A stretch of DNA of 64,000 bases from JAAYHV01 sp964400515 (GTDB lineage Bacteria; Bacillota; Clostridia; Peptostreptococcales; Anaerovoracaceae). Below the pieces are notes generated by a model. That model saw nothing but the letters and a program-made list of their open reading frames with translations, searched no databases and was not told the DNA's origin. The stretch covers positions 111,111 to 175,110 of the forward strand of contig CAYNTJ010000003.1 in the NCBI GenBank assembly GCA_964400515.1. Reading direction: 5' to 3'. This document shows positions 34,492 through 44,060 of this stretch, in pieces (position 1 is the stretch's first letter; every line of letters begins with the position of its first letter). Position numbers and translations under genes: made by a program.

Positions 34492-34513
34492 AAAAAAACC
34501 GCTTAAGCGGTTT
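34492..34513 (-). terminator. Terminator of the FeoB-to-amidase gene cluster
   Basis: Minus-strand AAAACCGCTTAAGCGGTTTT (34495-34514) followed by TTTTAG, starting at the stop codon of the amidase gene. The stem is symmetric and AT-flanked, so it could also work in the other direction. Confidence 0.8.
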
Positions 34514-35304
34514 TAATAAATATCTCGTCTCATGGATTTTAATACCGGCAGCTGCCCTCTTACCTTATCAATCATATCCAAATCTATTTGATAAACCAGA
34601 ATATCCTCATAATATCCAAGCTGGCCCTCTATCTCACCCCAAGGGCTTGTTATGATAGAGTGTCCGTAAGCCCTATATTTGGCGCTGTCATCCCTGGCAG
34701 GAGAAGCTCCTACCATAAACATCTGGTTGTCCAGGGATCTTGACTTAAAAAGAGTTTCCCAATGTACCGGCCCTGTGGTCATATTAAAGGCGGCAGGAAC
34801 AAATACTACTTTAGCCCCCATATCACTCATTTTTCTGAATTGTTCGGGAAAACGTATATCAAAGCATATGGCTAATCCCATTTTTCCAAACTCCGTGTCA
34901 AACACGGTAATGCTATTTCCCGCAGATAAAGCATCTGCTTCCCGAAAGGATTTACCTTTCCCTAAGTCTATTTGAAAGAGATGAATTTTTCTGTGTTTCC
35001 CTATTTTATGGCCTTCTCTGTTATATACATAAGAAGTATTATATAGATTGTCTCCTTCCCTTTCAGGAACAGACCCTCCTACCAAATATACGCCCCATTC
35101 CTTTGCCAACTGAGAGAGTTTGCAATCCAAATCACCGCCTTCTTCTTGGGCATATTTTTCAAACAACTCCACATCATAAGGACAGCAAAACATCTCCGGC
35201 AGCATTACAATATCAGCATCCGTATTTTTCATCATTTTATTTAGATGCCTTATTGTAAAATCTTCATCCATATTCACTTTATTTTGTATAACAGTTACCT
35301 TCAT
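34513..35304 (-). CDS. Carbon-nitrogen hydrolase, omega-amidase-like
   Basis: Nitrilase superfamily amidase (263 aa). The Glu-Lys-Cys triad is visible in LPEMFCCPYD, GKHRKIHLF and GLAICFDIRFPE. The length and the sequence resemble Nit2/YafV omega-amidases, which hydrolyse 2-oxoglutaramate or 2-oxosuccinamate to the 2-oxoacid and ammonia. The frame extends to 35349, but the family start MKVTVIQNK is at 35304, past the end of the thioesterase gene. It is the last gene of its cluster. Confidence 0.9.
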   Translation of the reverse strand: MKVTVIQNKVNMDEDFTIRHLNKMMKNTDADIVMLPEMFCCPYDVELFEKYAQEEGGDLDCKLSQLAKEWGVYLVGGSVPEREGDNLYNTSYVYNREGHKIGKHRKIHLFQIDLGKGKSFREADALSAGNSITVFDTEFGKMGLAICFDIRFPEQFRKMSDMGAKVVFVPAAFNMTTGPVHWETLFKSRSLDNQMFMVGASPARDDSAKYRAYGHSIITSPWGEIEGQLGYYEDILVYQIDLDMIDKVRGQLPVLKSMRRDIY

Positions 35305-35311
35305 AATCGTC

Positions 35312-35749
35312 TTAAAGAGGCATCCAACTTCCCACGGCTGTAGCCACAAGCTTGCCGGTCTTTTTGCTGGTTACTTCAGCCCTCTGCCTTATAAGTTTTC
35401 TGCCGGCCTTAACTATATAAACCTTTATTATACACTTATCGCCATATTCCAACTCTCTTAGATATGTTATGGTCATGTCTGTGGTAGTGGCTTCATTAGG
35501 ACCTGCCGTAAAGTTTGCAACAATCCCAAAAGCCGTATCAAGTATTCCCGATATTGCTCCTCCGTGAATTGCTCCCCTTTCATTTATTTGCCATTTTTGA
35601 GTTTCAAACTCATAGCTAACACTTTTTTCTTCATAATTAAATTCATAAAGTTTCGCCTTCATGTTCTCATCAAAGCCGCCATCATTAAGATTTAAATAAT
35701 GCTCTGACGCTGTTTTTACTTTTTCTTCCCATATCCTTTTGTTTTCCAT
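35312..35749 (-). CDS. PaaI-type hotdog-fold thioesterase
   Basis: A 145-aa hotdog protein that probably hydrolyses an acyl-CoA thioester. The hallmark helix segment AIHGGAISGILDTAFG with the catalytic-type Asp is present, and the strands ending TDMTITYLRELEYGD fit the family. The acyl substrate is unknown. It lies 9 bp after the LUD gene and just before the amidase gene, so these small hydrolases are probably co-expressed. Confidence 0.9.
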   Translation of the reverse strand: MENKRIWEEKVKTASEHYLNLNDGGFDENMKAKLYEFNYEEKSVSYEFETQKWQINERGAIHGGAISGILDTAFGIVANFTAGPNEATTTDMTITYLRELEYGDKCIIKVYIVKAGRKLIRQRAEVTSKKTGKLVATAVGSWMPL

Positions 35750-35758
35750 TATGTCTCC

Positions 35759-36400
35759 TTAATTATTGCAAAATCCCAAACTCTCTCCTACGATTATAAC
35801 CTTTATTCTCCCCTTGGGGTTACACCTTCTGGTGATTAATATCTGATTACAAATACAATCTTCGCTCAAGCAATTACTGCAAACCCCCGTTTTGTTACAA
35901 GGGGTTTTTAAATCGGTAAATCTCTGGCAATTCATGGGAGCTTGACTGTTTTGTGCATAGTCTACGGCCTCTTCAATAGTGTTTTTCACCTTGTTTAAGC
36001 CTATAATTACAATCACTTGCTTAGGACCAAAGGACAAAGCGGCAACTCTATTCCCGTTGCCGTCAATATTTATTAACTGTCCATCAAAAGATGCCCCGTT
36101 TGAGCTCATCAGATAAGTATCCGCATGCAAGCTTTGCTTCATAGCCTCCATGGGATCTTTTGCTCCTTCTCTGTCTATTACACCATAATACTTTTTCACT
36201 TCTTCAATTAGGCCAATTTGCTTTAATGACATCGAGCCACCCCAAGATACTATGTGGTTTTTTGGTATTAAAGAAATGGCTTTTAATTGTGCCTCTTCTA
36301 TTGTCTTGACATAATATGCTTCAAACCCTCTTTTTATGAAATTGTCTGCTGTTTTTGGCCCCATTTTATCATATCTTAGATACTTTGGTTCATTTCTCAT
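35759..36400 (-). CDS. LUD domain (lactate utilisation-like) protein
   Basis: A 213-aa protein with the LUD/DUF162 fold. The segment IVSWGGSMSLKQIGLIEEV and the middle TYLMSSNGASFDGQLINIDGNGNR, given in part as SNGASFDGQLINIDG, are characteristic of stand-alone LUD proteins in Clostridia. A cysteine-rich tail (CNKTGVCSNCLSEDCICNQ) might bind a metal. LutC and LutB family members take part in lactate oxidation, but the biochemical role of this stand-alone form is not known. It has its start 9 bp after the small peptide gene. Confidence 0.85.
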   Translation of the reverse strand: MRNEPKYLRYDKMGPKTADNFIKRGFEAYYVKTIEEAQLKAISLIPKNHIVSWGGSMSLKQIGLIEEVKKYYGVIDREGAKDPMEAMKQSLHADTYLMSSNGASFDGQLINIDGNGNRVAALSFGPKQVIVIIGLNKVKNTIEEAVDYAQNSQAPMNCQRFTDLKTPCNKTGVCSNCLSEDCICNQILITRRCNPKGRIKVIIVGESLGFCNN

Positions 36401-36409
36401 GCTATTCCC

Positions 36410-36520
36410 CTATTCCTCTGATCTTTTAATTATTTCTCTTACCCCCAAAATTATAACCAGCCATCCTAAAATAGTAATAAATTTTATAGCTCCATGTTTA
36501 GAACATTCTTCTCTTTTCAT
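36410..36520 (-). CDS. Small single-span membrane protein, 36 aa
   Basis: Between the esterase and LUD genes an ATG at 36520 with a GTGAGG ribosome binding site opens a 36-residue frame: a charged start (MKREECSKHGAIK), one hydrophobic helix (FITILGWLVIILG) and a charged end (VREIIKRSEE). The gaps to both neighbours are 9-13 bp, as expected for a translated member of the operon. I recognise no family. Confidence 0.6.
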   Translation of the reverse strand: MKREECSKHGAIKFITILGWLVIILGVREIIKRSEE

Positions 36521-36533
36521 TTTCCTCACCATC

Positions 36534-37376
36534 CTATTCATTTAAAAGCTCACATATACTAGAAAAGCCTTTAATGCATGACTTATCTCCCGGCATATAG
36601 GGCCATGTATGCATCAAATCTTTTCCTTCAATTAAGGTCGCAGTGATTATTTCACTTTTAAGCCTTAATGCTTGCGGATAAAGTATCTCTTTTGTGCCTA
36701 TAAATATATATACCCCTTTTAATGAGGATATATCATTATAATTAAGCTTTTCTCCTAGGGTCCACCAATTTATGACTGTTTGCAAAAAATCCACGGATAA
36801 TATTAGATCATCCTTTTCCAGTTCCTTCATTTTACAATGCATTTCATAATCCATATCAAGGTAAGCAAGGGGTGAAACCAAAATGGTTTTATTCGGATTA
36901 TACTTAACAGAATCTAATAATCTCAAGGCAATTTGACCACCGGCAGAATCTCCCAGGATATTGATCCTTTTTTCACCATACCTATTTATCAAATATTCAA
37001 AGGATTTAATCATAAAGTCATCTGTATTCTTATAATTATATATGGGTGCCAGCTTGTATATGGGTATGTATAGAGTACATTTTGTTTTATTAAGTATATC
37101 CAATACAACATGCCAATGGAAGCTGTCCATCTCCATTATATAAGCACCACCGTGAATAAACATCACAGCATTTGCATCCTCATATCCCTTGCTGCTTATT
37201 TTTAAAAGCAGGTCTCCATCCATGTCAATATAGTCAACTATATATTTTCTCGTTATCCTTTTGGGAACACCAAAGCCTTTTAAATCATCAATAAAGCTTA
37301 ATAGCTCATCCTCTCCCATTTCTTTTATTTTGCTCATTTTGGAAGCTTTAATTATATATTCTACTATGCTTGCCAT
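36534..37376 (-). CDS. Alpha/beta hydrolase (hormone-sensitive lipase-like esterase)
   Basis: A 280-aa esterase. The oxyanion motif HGGAYIMEMD and the nucleophile elbow GDSAGGQ (Ser) are clear, and the C-terminal His lies in GKDLMHTWPYMPG. These are features of the HSL/alpha-beta hydrolase-3 family, acting on short acyl esters. No signal peptide, so it is cytosolic. The start overlaps the stop of the histidine kinase gene by one base. Confidence 0.9.
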   Translation of the reverse strand: MASIVEYIIKASKMSKIKEMGEDELLSFIDDLKGFGVPKRITRKYIVDYIDMDGDLLLKISSKGYEDANAVMFIHGGAYIMEMDSFHWHVVLDILNKTKCTLYIPIYKLAPIYNYKNTDDFMIKSFEYLINRYGEKRINILGDSAGGQIALRLLDSVKYNPNKTILVSPLAYLDMDYEMHCKMKELEKDDLILSVDFLQTVINWWTLGEKLNYNDISSLKGVYIFIGTKEILYPQALRLKSEIITATLIEGKDLMHTWPYMPGDKSCIKGFSSICELLNE

Positions 37377-40099
37377 TATTTTGACCTCAGTTCTGCCAAA
37401 GTATTTATAAGTTCATCCTTATCTATGGGCTTTGCAATATGTGCATTCATACCGGCATCAATTGACTTTTCAACATCCTCGGCATATGCATTTGCACTTA
37501 ATGCAATTATTGGGACTTTAGTGTCAAATTTTCGTATTTCCTTGGTAGCTAAAAGTCCGTCCAAATTAGGCATTCTAATATCCATTAATATAAAATCATA
37601 CTTCTTTCTCTTGGCTTTATTGATTCCTATTAACCCATCATTGGCAAAATCCATCTCAAAATCATAGCCTTCAAGCATTTTTGAAAGAACCTTTTGATTG
37701 ATAATATTATCTTCACATATTAATATTGATAAACCTTTCAACGCTGCCATTTCATCATACTCAATATTTTCTCTTTGACTATAATACTCATACTCAGTTG
37801 CCAACTCTGTAGGCATTTTTAAAGTAAAAACAGTACCCTTATTTAATTTGCTTTTACAATTGATTTCTCCTCCAATTGCTTCTACCAATTTTTTAGTTAT
37901 GGATAATCCCAGTCCTGTACCGCCCAAATCAATATTTTCTCTATCCGATTCTTCCATTGTAAAAGGTTCATACATTTTATTTTGAAACTCTTCAGACATA
38001 CCCACGCCATTATCCGATATTTTTATCAAGAAATATGGTCTGCCATTATTAGAAAAATATTCGCTTTCCCATACAACCTTACCGCCATTAGGGGTATATT
38101 TTATGGCATTACTTAAAAGATTTACATAGATTTGTGTTGTTCTTTGCACATCTATTTTACTAAATTTAGGACTATTTTTTGCTTCTTTGAATTCCATTAT
38201 AATACCTTTTTCATTTGCCCTAGGTATTACTATTCCTTTTATACCATCTAAAAATTCATCTTCCTTGATTATTGTCTTTTTCAAAGTGATACTGCCACTC
38301 TCTATTTTCTGCATATCCAAAACATCGTTTAACAATCCCATTAGATAGTTGGAGCTTTCTTTAATCTGTTTAAAGTACTTTACATCCGTTTCATTTCTTG
38401 CTTCTTCGATACCGAAATTGGAAAAAGCAATAACCGCATTCATCGGTGTTCTCATGTCGTGGCTCATTCTGGCCAAGAATTCCGACTTGGCAACATTGGC
38501 TTTCTCTGCCTTTAAATTTGCCCTTAATAATTCCCTGTTGGTATTACTTACATAAAGATAAAGAAATGCTAAAAAAGATAACAAAGCAAGAATAAAGACT
38601 ATAACAGAAAGCATAATCGGATTTGCGTTTAGTCTTTCAAAAAACGTGGCTTCATACACACCTTCCAATAAATTCATTTCAATTATTCTGTTTTCCTCAT
38701 TCGGAAGTTTTATTTCAATAACTTTGTTTATGGCAGATATGACATCCTTATCATAGTCTCCTACGGCACCGAAACATACCTCATAGTTATATGGTATATG
38801 AGAATATTGCAAATCATAGTATTTATATCCGTCGTCCCAATAATTTTTCTCAATTGCATCAATTATACCGATATCCGCCGTACCAAGACTTATTTTCTCC
38901 AACACACTTTCAGTGGAACCGATAAGTTTAATATCCTTTGAAACATAAGGACAATATGAATAATATACTCTGTTATTGCTGCACACGGCTTTTACTTCAT
39001 TGTCTTCTTCTATGATATATTCGTTTCTCTTTACTAAATAGAAGTTTTTTTCAAAATATGGTTTTGTCATATTCGAACAACCATAAAAGCTGGTGGCCCA
39101 TTTATAATCGTTGGGCATATCTGCTATGAAACAAGGGGTTTGATTTCTTATTATTTCCCCTGTGTTAACATATTCCATTTCCAAGGTCAACCCCAATTCG
39201 TTTGCAATTAATCTTGCAAAGTCCGGAGTTATTCCTCGAATTCTTCCATTTTCCATATAATTATAGTATCGGGTTTTTTCGTCCAAATATACTTTAAATA
39301 CTCCAAGGTTTTTTAACGCTTCCTTCTCTTCTAAGCTAAGATATAGGTTTTCTCCGTTGGGACTAAAGTATTTGTTGAATAAGTTTTCATTAAAATTCGA
39401 ATTTTCTGACTCCACTGTATTTATGGCTTCTGACAGGATATTGTTCGTATCAAAATCCCCGTTTTTAACTATAAAAAAGGCGTCCGTATCTTTAAATGTG
39501 TCCACTTCAACTATGTTTTCATCATTGCTGAATTTGTTTATCTGAAGTATGTAATCTATTTCACCGCTTTTTAATGCTTTTACCATTCCGTTAATATCTT
39601 CAAAATATACGGAGGTGAAGTCAGCTTTGGGATAAAGCTCTACAAAAAGCTCATATGCAACAGTGCCTTTTAATATACCTACTTTCTTACCGTCCAGACT
39701 TTTATACCCTGTATAATTTCCCTTATTTTCCTTAAGGGTTGCAATATTATAATAGTACTTTAATACGGATGGCATAACATAATCAAAGTCCGCATCCCTT
39801 TCCTTGGTATATGAAGCTCCGCACAGAAGATCTACTTCACCTTTTTTTAATAGTTCAAAGCTCTCTTCCCATCCGGCATAAACCAGTTCAAAATGGATGC
39901 CCGTAACGCTTTCCATTTCATTGATATATTCTCCGATATATCCGCTGGGGTTCCCATATTTATCTATTTCTTGGTAATTTTCGCATTCATGCCATGCCAT
40001 TTTAAGCGTTATATTATTTTCTGAAGCGTGGGAAAATATGGGGTTAACAAACCCTAATGCCACTGAAAACAGTATAACTATTAGAAGCTTTTTTACCAT
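37376..40099 (-). CDS. Hybrid sensor histidine kinase with two periplasmic solute-binding domains
   Basis: A 907-aa sensor. A signal-like N-terminus (MVKKLLIVILFSVALGF) is followed by two family-3 solute-binding domains outside the cell (about residues 30-255 and 285-500), a membrane helix (about 515-540), a HisKA domain with the phospho-His in MSHDMRTPMNAV, an ATPase domain with NLLSNAIKYTPNG and GGTGLGLSI, and a receiver domain with the Asp in LMDIRMPNLDG. BvgS/EvgS-like layout without an HPt domain. Ligands are unknown; amino acids are usual for this fold. GGAGG upstream fixes the ATG at 40099, 14 bp after feoB. Confidence 0.92.
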   Translation of the reverse strand: MVKKLLIVILFSVALGFVNPIFSHASENNITLKMAWHECENYQEIDKYGNPSGYIGEYINEMESVTGIHFELVYAGWEESFELLKKGEVDLLCGASYTKERDADFDYVMPSVLKYYYNIATLKENKGNYTGYKSLDGKKVGILKGTVAYELFVELYPKADFTSVYFEDINGMVKALKSGEIDYILQINKFSNDENIVEVDTFKDTDAFFIVKNGDFDTNNILSEAINTVESENSNFNENLFNKYFSPNGENLYLSLEEKEALKNLGVFKVYLDEKTRYYNYMENGRIRGITPDFARLIANELGLTLEMEYVNTGEIIRNQTPCFIADMPNDYKWATSFYGCSNMTKPYFEKNFYLVKRNEYIIEEDNEVKAVCSNNRVYYSYCPYVSKDIKLIGSTESVLEKISLGTADIGIIDAIEKNYWDDGYKYYDLQYSHIPYNYEVCFGAVGDYDKDVISAINKVIEIKLPNEENRIIEMNLLEGVYEATFFERLNANPIMLSVIVFILALLSFLAFLYLYVSNTNRELLRANLKAEKANVAKSEFLARMSHDMRTPMNAVIAFSNFGIEEARNETDVKYFKQIKESSNYLMGLLNDVLDMQKIESGSITLKKTIIKEDEFLDGIKGIVIPRANEKGIIMEFKEAKNSPKFSKIDVQRTTQIYVNLLSNAIKYTPNGGKVVWESEYFSNNGRPYFLIKISDNGVGMSEEFQNKMYEPFTMEESDRENIDLGGTGLGLSITKKLVEAIGGEINCKSKLNKGTVFTLKMPTELATEYEYYSQRENIEYDEMAALKGLSILICEDNIINQKVLSKMLEGYDFEMDFANDGLIGINKAKRKKYDFILMDIRMPNLDGLLATKEIRKFDTKVPIIALSANAYAEDVEKSIDAGMNAHIAKPIDKDELINTLAELRSK

Positions 40100-40113
40100 T
40101 TCCCCTCCTTGCT

Positions 40114-42525
40114 TTAGAAAAGCATAATGATCAAGCTCGTTATATAGGCTAAAACCCAAGCAATGGCACATTGTAAAAATACCATTCCCAAAGTTAGTAG
40201 CTTTGATTCTGTTTCCCTTTTAAATGCCGCCATAGCCGCTACACAAGGTGTATAGTATAAGGTGAATATTAAAAATACATATGCTGTATGGGCCGTAAAC
40301 ACATTGGTTAAAGCAGCAGCACTTCCAAACAGTACCGTTAAAGTACTTACAACGCTTTCCTTGGCCATAAGTCCTGTGATTAAAGCAGTGGAAATTCTCC
40401 AATCTCCCAGGCCTAAAGGTTCAAAAATAGGTGCTATAAATCCTCCCAAACAAGCCAGTAGGCTTTCTGACGAATCATTAACCATATTAAACCTAGGATC
40501 AAAGCTTTGCAGGAACCAAATTACGATGGAGGCAAAAAATATTATGGTAAAGGCCTTTGTTATGAAGTCCTTGGCTTTTTCCCATACCAAAAGACCAACG
40601 CTCTTGATGCTAGGCAATCTATAATTCGGTAGTTCCATTACAAAGGGGATGGGTTCTCCCTTGAACCTTGTTTCTTTCATCAACACCGAATAAAGAATCC
40701 CGGCTAAAATTCCCAGTGCATAGAGGGATACTATTATCAGCCCTTGGCTTTCCGGAAAAAACAAAGCAGTAAGCATAACATATATGGGCAATTTTGCCGA
40801 ACAGCTCATAAAAGGAATTAAGAGCATTGTCATCATTCTGTCTCTTTTTGAAGATAGGGTTCTTGTTGCCATAATGGCGGGAACCGAGCAACCAAAGCCT
40901 ATAAGCATGGGAACAAAGCTCTTTCCCGACAAACCTATTTTCCTAAGGGCCTTATCCATAATAAATGCTACCCTGGCCATATAGCCGCTGTCTTCCATTA
41001 AAGATAAGAAGAAGAACAAAACAACAATAAGGGGCAAAAAGCTTAAAACACTGCCAACTCCTGCAAATATACCATCAATTATCAAGGAATGCATAACAGG
41101 ATTCATCCCATATTGAGTCAAGAGATTGTCTATAAGTTCAGTAAAATCTCCGATTAAATAATCCAGACCATCTGATAATAGAGGACCTATTAAACTAAAA
41201 GTCATCCAAAATATAAGGGCAATTATACCCATAAAGGCAGGTAGCGCTGTAAATTTACCCGTTAATATTTTATCCGCAGCTACAGTTTTCTGTCTTGTCT
41301 TGCTTTCACAAGGCTTTTGCACAGTATTTATGCATAGGTTTTCAATAAAGTTAAACCTCATGTTTACTATGGCAGACTGCCTGTCCATACCGCTTTCTTC
41401 TTCCATTTGTTTAATCAAATGCTCTATTGTATCAACTTCATTATCATCAAGACCAAGAATATTTAAAAGTTTAACATCACCTTCAATAATTTTGGTGGCA
41501 GCAAATCTAGGGGGGATTCTAATGTTCCTGGCATGATCTTCTATCAAATGCTTAACCGCATGAATACATCTGTGTACCGCCTGTTCTGCATTATCTCCGA
41601 AGGGATCACAAAAGTCAAAGCGTTTTGGCCTGATTCCCTGAGTTGCGACACTTATTGCATGCTCTAAGAGCTCTCCTATTCCTTCGTTTTTAGCAGCAGA
41701 AATAGGAACCACAGGTATTCCCAAAAGGGCTTCCAAATTATTCACCATTATGGTTCCCCGATTTTCTCTAACCTCGTCCATCATGTTTAGTGCTAAGACC
41801 ATGGGAACATTAAGCTCTATGAGCTGCAAGGTCAAATACATGTTTCTTTCAATATTTGTTGCATCTAAAATATTTATTATACAATCAGGATTTTGCTTAA
41901 GTATAAAATCTCTGGTCACTATTTCCTCGGTGGAATAAGGGGAGAGGGAATAAATGCCCGGCAAATCAGTCAACCTTAAATTTGGCAGATTTCTTATTAT
42001 TCCTTCTTTATGTTCCACTGTAACTCCGGGGAAATTTCCCACATGCTGGTTTGCTCCGGTAAGTTGATTAAACAGCGTAGTCTTTCCGCTGTTTTGGTTA
42101 CCGACTAAAGCAAACATAAAAGGTTCATCCGTTTTTCCCCTTCTATGGTGCCTTCTTCCTCCCATGGATCTTCTGCAATCCTCGCAATTGTTATTACAGT
42201 TAGCTTCTATTATCCTGCATTTCTTTTCACCAAGTCCGGGATGCTCTACTTTTACGATATCCTTTGCTTCGTAGCTTTCAATTTTATTTTCATCAATATC
42301 TGAAATCTCTATCTTTGCTGCATCCACTTTTCTTATTGTTAGAGCATAATCCCTAACTTTCAGTTCAATGGGATCTCCTAGGGGAGCAGTTTTCACCAGT
42401 TCAACAACAGTACCCGGTATCAGACCCATTTCTAAAAGATGGTGCCTCAAAGCTTCTTCACCTTTTACTTGAACAATCTTTGCATTGCTTCCCGTTTTTA
42501 ATCTATCTAGTGTAATCTTCTTCAT
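40114..42525 (-). CDS. feoB: Ferrous iron transporter, FeoA-FeoB fusion
   Basis: An 803-aa Fe(II) importer. Residues 1-75 form a FeoA/SH3-like domain. A short Cys- and His-rich linker follows (CNNNCEDC at 110-117, then GGRRHHRRG). The G domain begins with the P-loop GNQNSGKT (142-149), DLPGIYSLSPYS and NMMDE, and the C-terminal half has the membrane channel with about ten helices, including CSVPAIMATRT. FeoA and FeoB are usually separate genes; fusions are known in Clostridia. The Fur-like box at 42545 suggests iron repression. Confidence 0.96.
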   Translation of the reverse strand: MKKITLDRLKTGSNAKIVQVKGEEALRHHLLEMGLIPGTVVELVKTAPLGDPIELKVRDYALTIRKVDAAKIEISDIDENKIESYEAKDIVKVEHPGLGEKKCRIIEANCNNNCEDCRRSMGGRRHHRRGKTDEPFMFALVGNQNSGKTTLFNQLTGANQHVGNFPGVTVEHKEGIIRNLPNLRLTDLPGIYSLSPYSTEEIVTRDFILKQNPDCIINILDATNIERNMYLTLQLIELNVPMVLALNMMDEVRENRGTIMVNNLEALLGIPVVPISAAKNEGIGELLEHAISVATQGIRPKRFDFCDPFGDNAEQAVHRCIHAVKHLIEDHARNIRIPPRFAATKIIEGDVKLLNILGLDDNEVDTIEHLIKQMEEESGMDRQSAIVNMRFNFIENLCINTVQKPCESKTRQKTVAADKILTGKFTALPAFMGIIALIFWMTFSLIGPLLSDGLDYLIGDFTELIDNLLTQYGMNPVMHSLIIDGIFAGVGSVLSFLPLIVVLFFFLSLMEDSGYMARVAFIMDKALRKIGLSGKSFVPMLIGFGCSVPAIMATRTLSSKRDRMMTMLLIPFMSCSAKLPIYVMLTALFFPESQGLIIVSLYALGILAGILYSVLMKETRFKGEPIPFVMELPNYRLPSIKSVGLLVWEKAKDFITKAFTIIFFASIVIWFLQSFDPRFNMVNDSSESLLACLGGFIAPIFEPLGLGDWRISTALITGLMAKESVVSTLTVLFGSAAALTNVFTAHTAYVFLIFTLYYTPCVAAMAAFKRETESKLLTLGMVFLQCAIAWVLAYITSLIIMLF

Positions 42526-42544
42526 ATATACCTCAATAATCGCT

Positions 42545-42584
42545 TAATAATGATTATTATACCATATTTAAAATTAGTTTTACA
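42545..42584 (-). promoter_or_regulatory. feoB promoter with a Fur-like box
   Basis: On the minus strand TGTAAA (42579-42584) and TATAAT (42556-42561) with a 17-bp spacer. The perfect 7-1-7 palindrome TAATAATCATTATTA (42545-42559) overlaps the -10 box and matches the Fur box core. Iron-dependent repression by Fur is inferred. Confidence 0.75.
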
Positions 42585-42595
42585 TAACTAACTCA

Positions 42596-43507
42596 TTAAT
42601 TGTTTAACTTCTTTAATATGTCCAATATTTCTTTATAATCCCTGGAAGTCAAATAAGGATTTCTTTCAAGCATCCTCCTAGGACCAATGCTTTTTTGACT
42701 TAATCTGTTCTTCATTAAGCCCTGTAATCTAACAACCGCATTGGAAGATTCCAAAAGCATATCCTTTTTTTCCGGCAATTCTTTTATTTTTTCTTTTATT
42801 GATTCCAAGGCATCTCTCTGCCTGTTATAATGATTCTCTATTTTTAAATCAAAGGATCTTTGGGTTTCATTAATGCTATCTCTCATCTCAATACCAAACA
42901 GCTTAAGGGATGAAGTATCGATTTGAACCATTTCCTTTATTGACTCTAGTTTGGCTTTAATTTCCTCTACGCTCCTATTTCTTTCACTGATTCCTTCCAG
43001 CATATTCCTAAGATCTGTAGCTTCAATAAAAGAAACAGTAAAATCCACAGCACACACTATGGTCAATGCATAGGTAAACGCTTCTAAATAGCTTTGGTTT
43101 ATCTGGCTGGTTACGGAAACAAGTCCCACATGAAAATATTTATTGACAAAAATTGCCAATACGCCCCAAAAAATGCTAACGGGAGGACATACATATCCCT
43201 TAATATTAAGGGGCACATTGGTATAGTCCCAATATCTCACCTTGAACAGCTTTTCCATTAGCAAGCCGGTCGCAAGCTCCATTAAGGTGCATATTATTAA
43301 GGAATATATAAACGTCAATAAAATTTCACCTTGGGCCAGACTTCCGGAAAAAACACATAGTATTCCTCCCAAGCCATAGATGGTTAAAAACGGCCCATGC
43401 ATGAACCCTCTGTTTACCCATTTTTTAGTTTTTATGCTTACATATATGCTTTCATATATCCAACCAATAAAGGAATATATATATAGATATAGCAATATTT
43501 CTGTCAT
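42596..43507 (-). CDS. Membrane protein of the putative ABC-transporter type IV (YmaF-like) family
   Basis: A 303-aa protein. The first 170 residues hold five to six hydrophobic helices with YSFIGWIYESIYVSIKTKKW and NRGFMHGPFLTIYGLGG, the hallmark of a clostridial membrane family annotated as putative ABC transporter permease. The rest is a soluble, coiled-coil-rich tail. No function is known. The frame is open upstream to 43594, but AGGAG 8 bp before the ATG at 43507 and the position of the hydrophobic start support this shorter form. It follows the HD gene directly. Confidence 0.75.
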   Translation of the reverse strand: MTEILLYLYIYSFIGWIYESIYVSIKTKKWVNRGFMHGPFLTIYGLGGILCVFSGSLAQGEILLTFIYSLIICTLMELATGLLMEKLFKVRYWDYTNVPLNIKGYVCPPVSIFWGVLAIFVNKYFHVGLVSVTSQINQSYLEAFTYALTIVCAVDFTVSFIEATDLRNMLEGISERNRSVEEIKAKLESIKEMVQIDTSSLKLFGIEMRDSINETQRSFDLKIENHYNRQRDALESIKEKIKELPEKKDMLLESSNAVVRLQGLMKNRLSQKSIGPRRMLERNPYLTSRDYKEILDILKKLNN

Positions 43508-43508
43508 T

Positions 43509-43997
43509 TTATAGCTCTCCTTTAATGTATTTATATAATTCTTCATAGGGATTCTTTTTGAATATTTCATAAGCGGCACATAGCTTGTCGGCAAAACAAA
43601 GTATTCTACCCTCTTTGTATTTGGGCAAAAACGGAACCAGCGGAAACATATGATTTGTTATGGCATCGATCTCTTTTTCATTTAAGTTAAAATCTTCCAA
43701 TGCATTTTTTAAAGCAAATTTCGGATGCTTGAATCCGTGAAGGGAGTGCCAGCTTTCCTTATCATGCCAATCATAAAGATAATAATCATGTATTATAGCA
43801 CTTTTTATTAGGATTTCATAATCGGGTTTCATCCCCAATTTTTCTCCGATGTTCATGCTAAAATATGCAACACCAAAACTATGCTTTAAGGTTGAACAGT
43901 TTCCATGATGTATGTAATTATCCATTTCATCTATTCTGCTGTTTTCCCTAAGCCGAAAATATATTTTCTTTATTTTTTCTGACTTTTTTTCATTCAT
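43509..43997 (-). CDS. HD domain phosphohydrolase-like protein
   Basis: A 162-aa HD-domain protein. The metal ligands can be followed as KHSFGVAYF (first His), SAIIHDYYLYDWH (His-Asp), and the later TNHMFPL and FADKLCAAYE. This group in Clostridia is small, cytosolic and of unknown substrate; a nucleotide phosphohydrolase role is a guess. It is followed without a gap by the membrane protein gene, suggesting one operon. Confidence 0.82.
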   Translation of the reverse strand: MNEKKSEKIKKIYFRLRENSRIDEMDNYIHHGNCSTLKHSFGVAYFSMNIGEKLGMKPDYEILIKSAIIHDYYLYDWHDKESWHSLHGFKHPKFALKNALEDFNLNEKEIDAITNHMFPLVPFLPKYKEGRILCFADKLCAAYEIFKKNPYEELYKYIKGEL

Positions 43998-44015
43998 ATT
44001 TTTTTAAAATAATAA

Positions 44016-44035
44016 CCGCTATTTTGAAATAGCGG
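44016..44035 (-). terminator. Terminator of the ferredoxin gene
   Basis: Minus-strand CCGCTATTT CA AAATAGCGG (44016-44035) followed by TTATTATTTT, 26 bp after the ferredoxin stop and just before the HD gene start. Confidence 0.7.
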
Positions 44036-44060
44036 CTTTTAACATTATCATAGGTTACAA

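Noticed and set aside
40114..42525. FeoA-FeoB fusion as an assembly artefact
   Set aside because: The joint between domains is a sensible linker with a Cys/His-rich stretch, the frame is clean, and such fusions are known.
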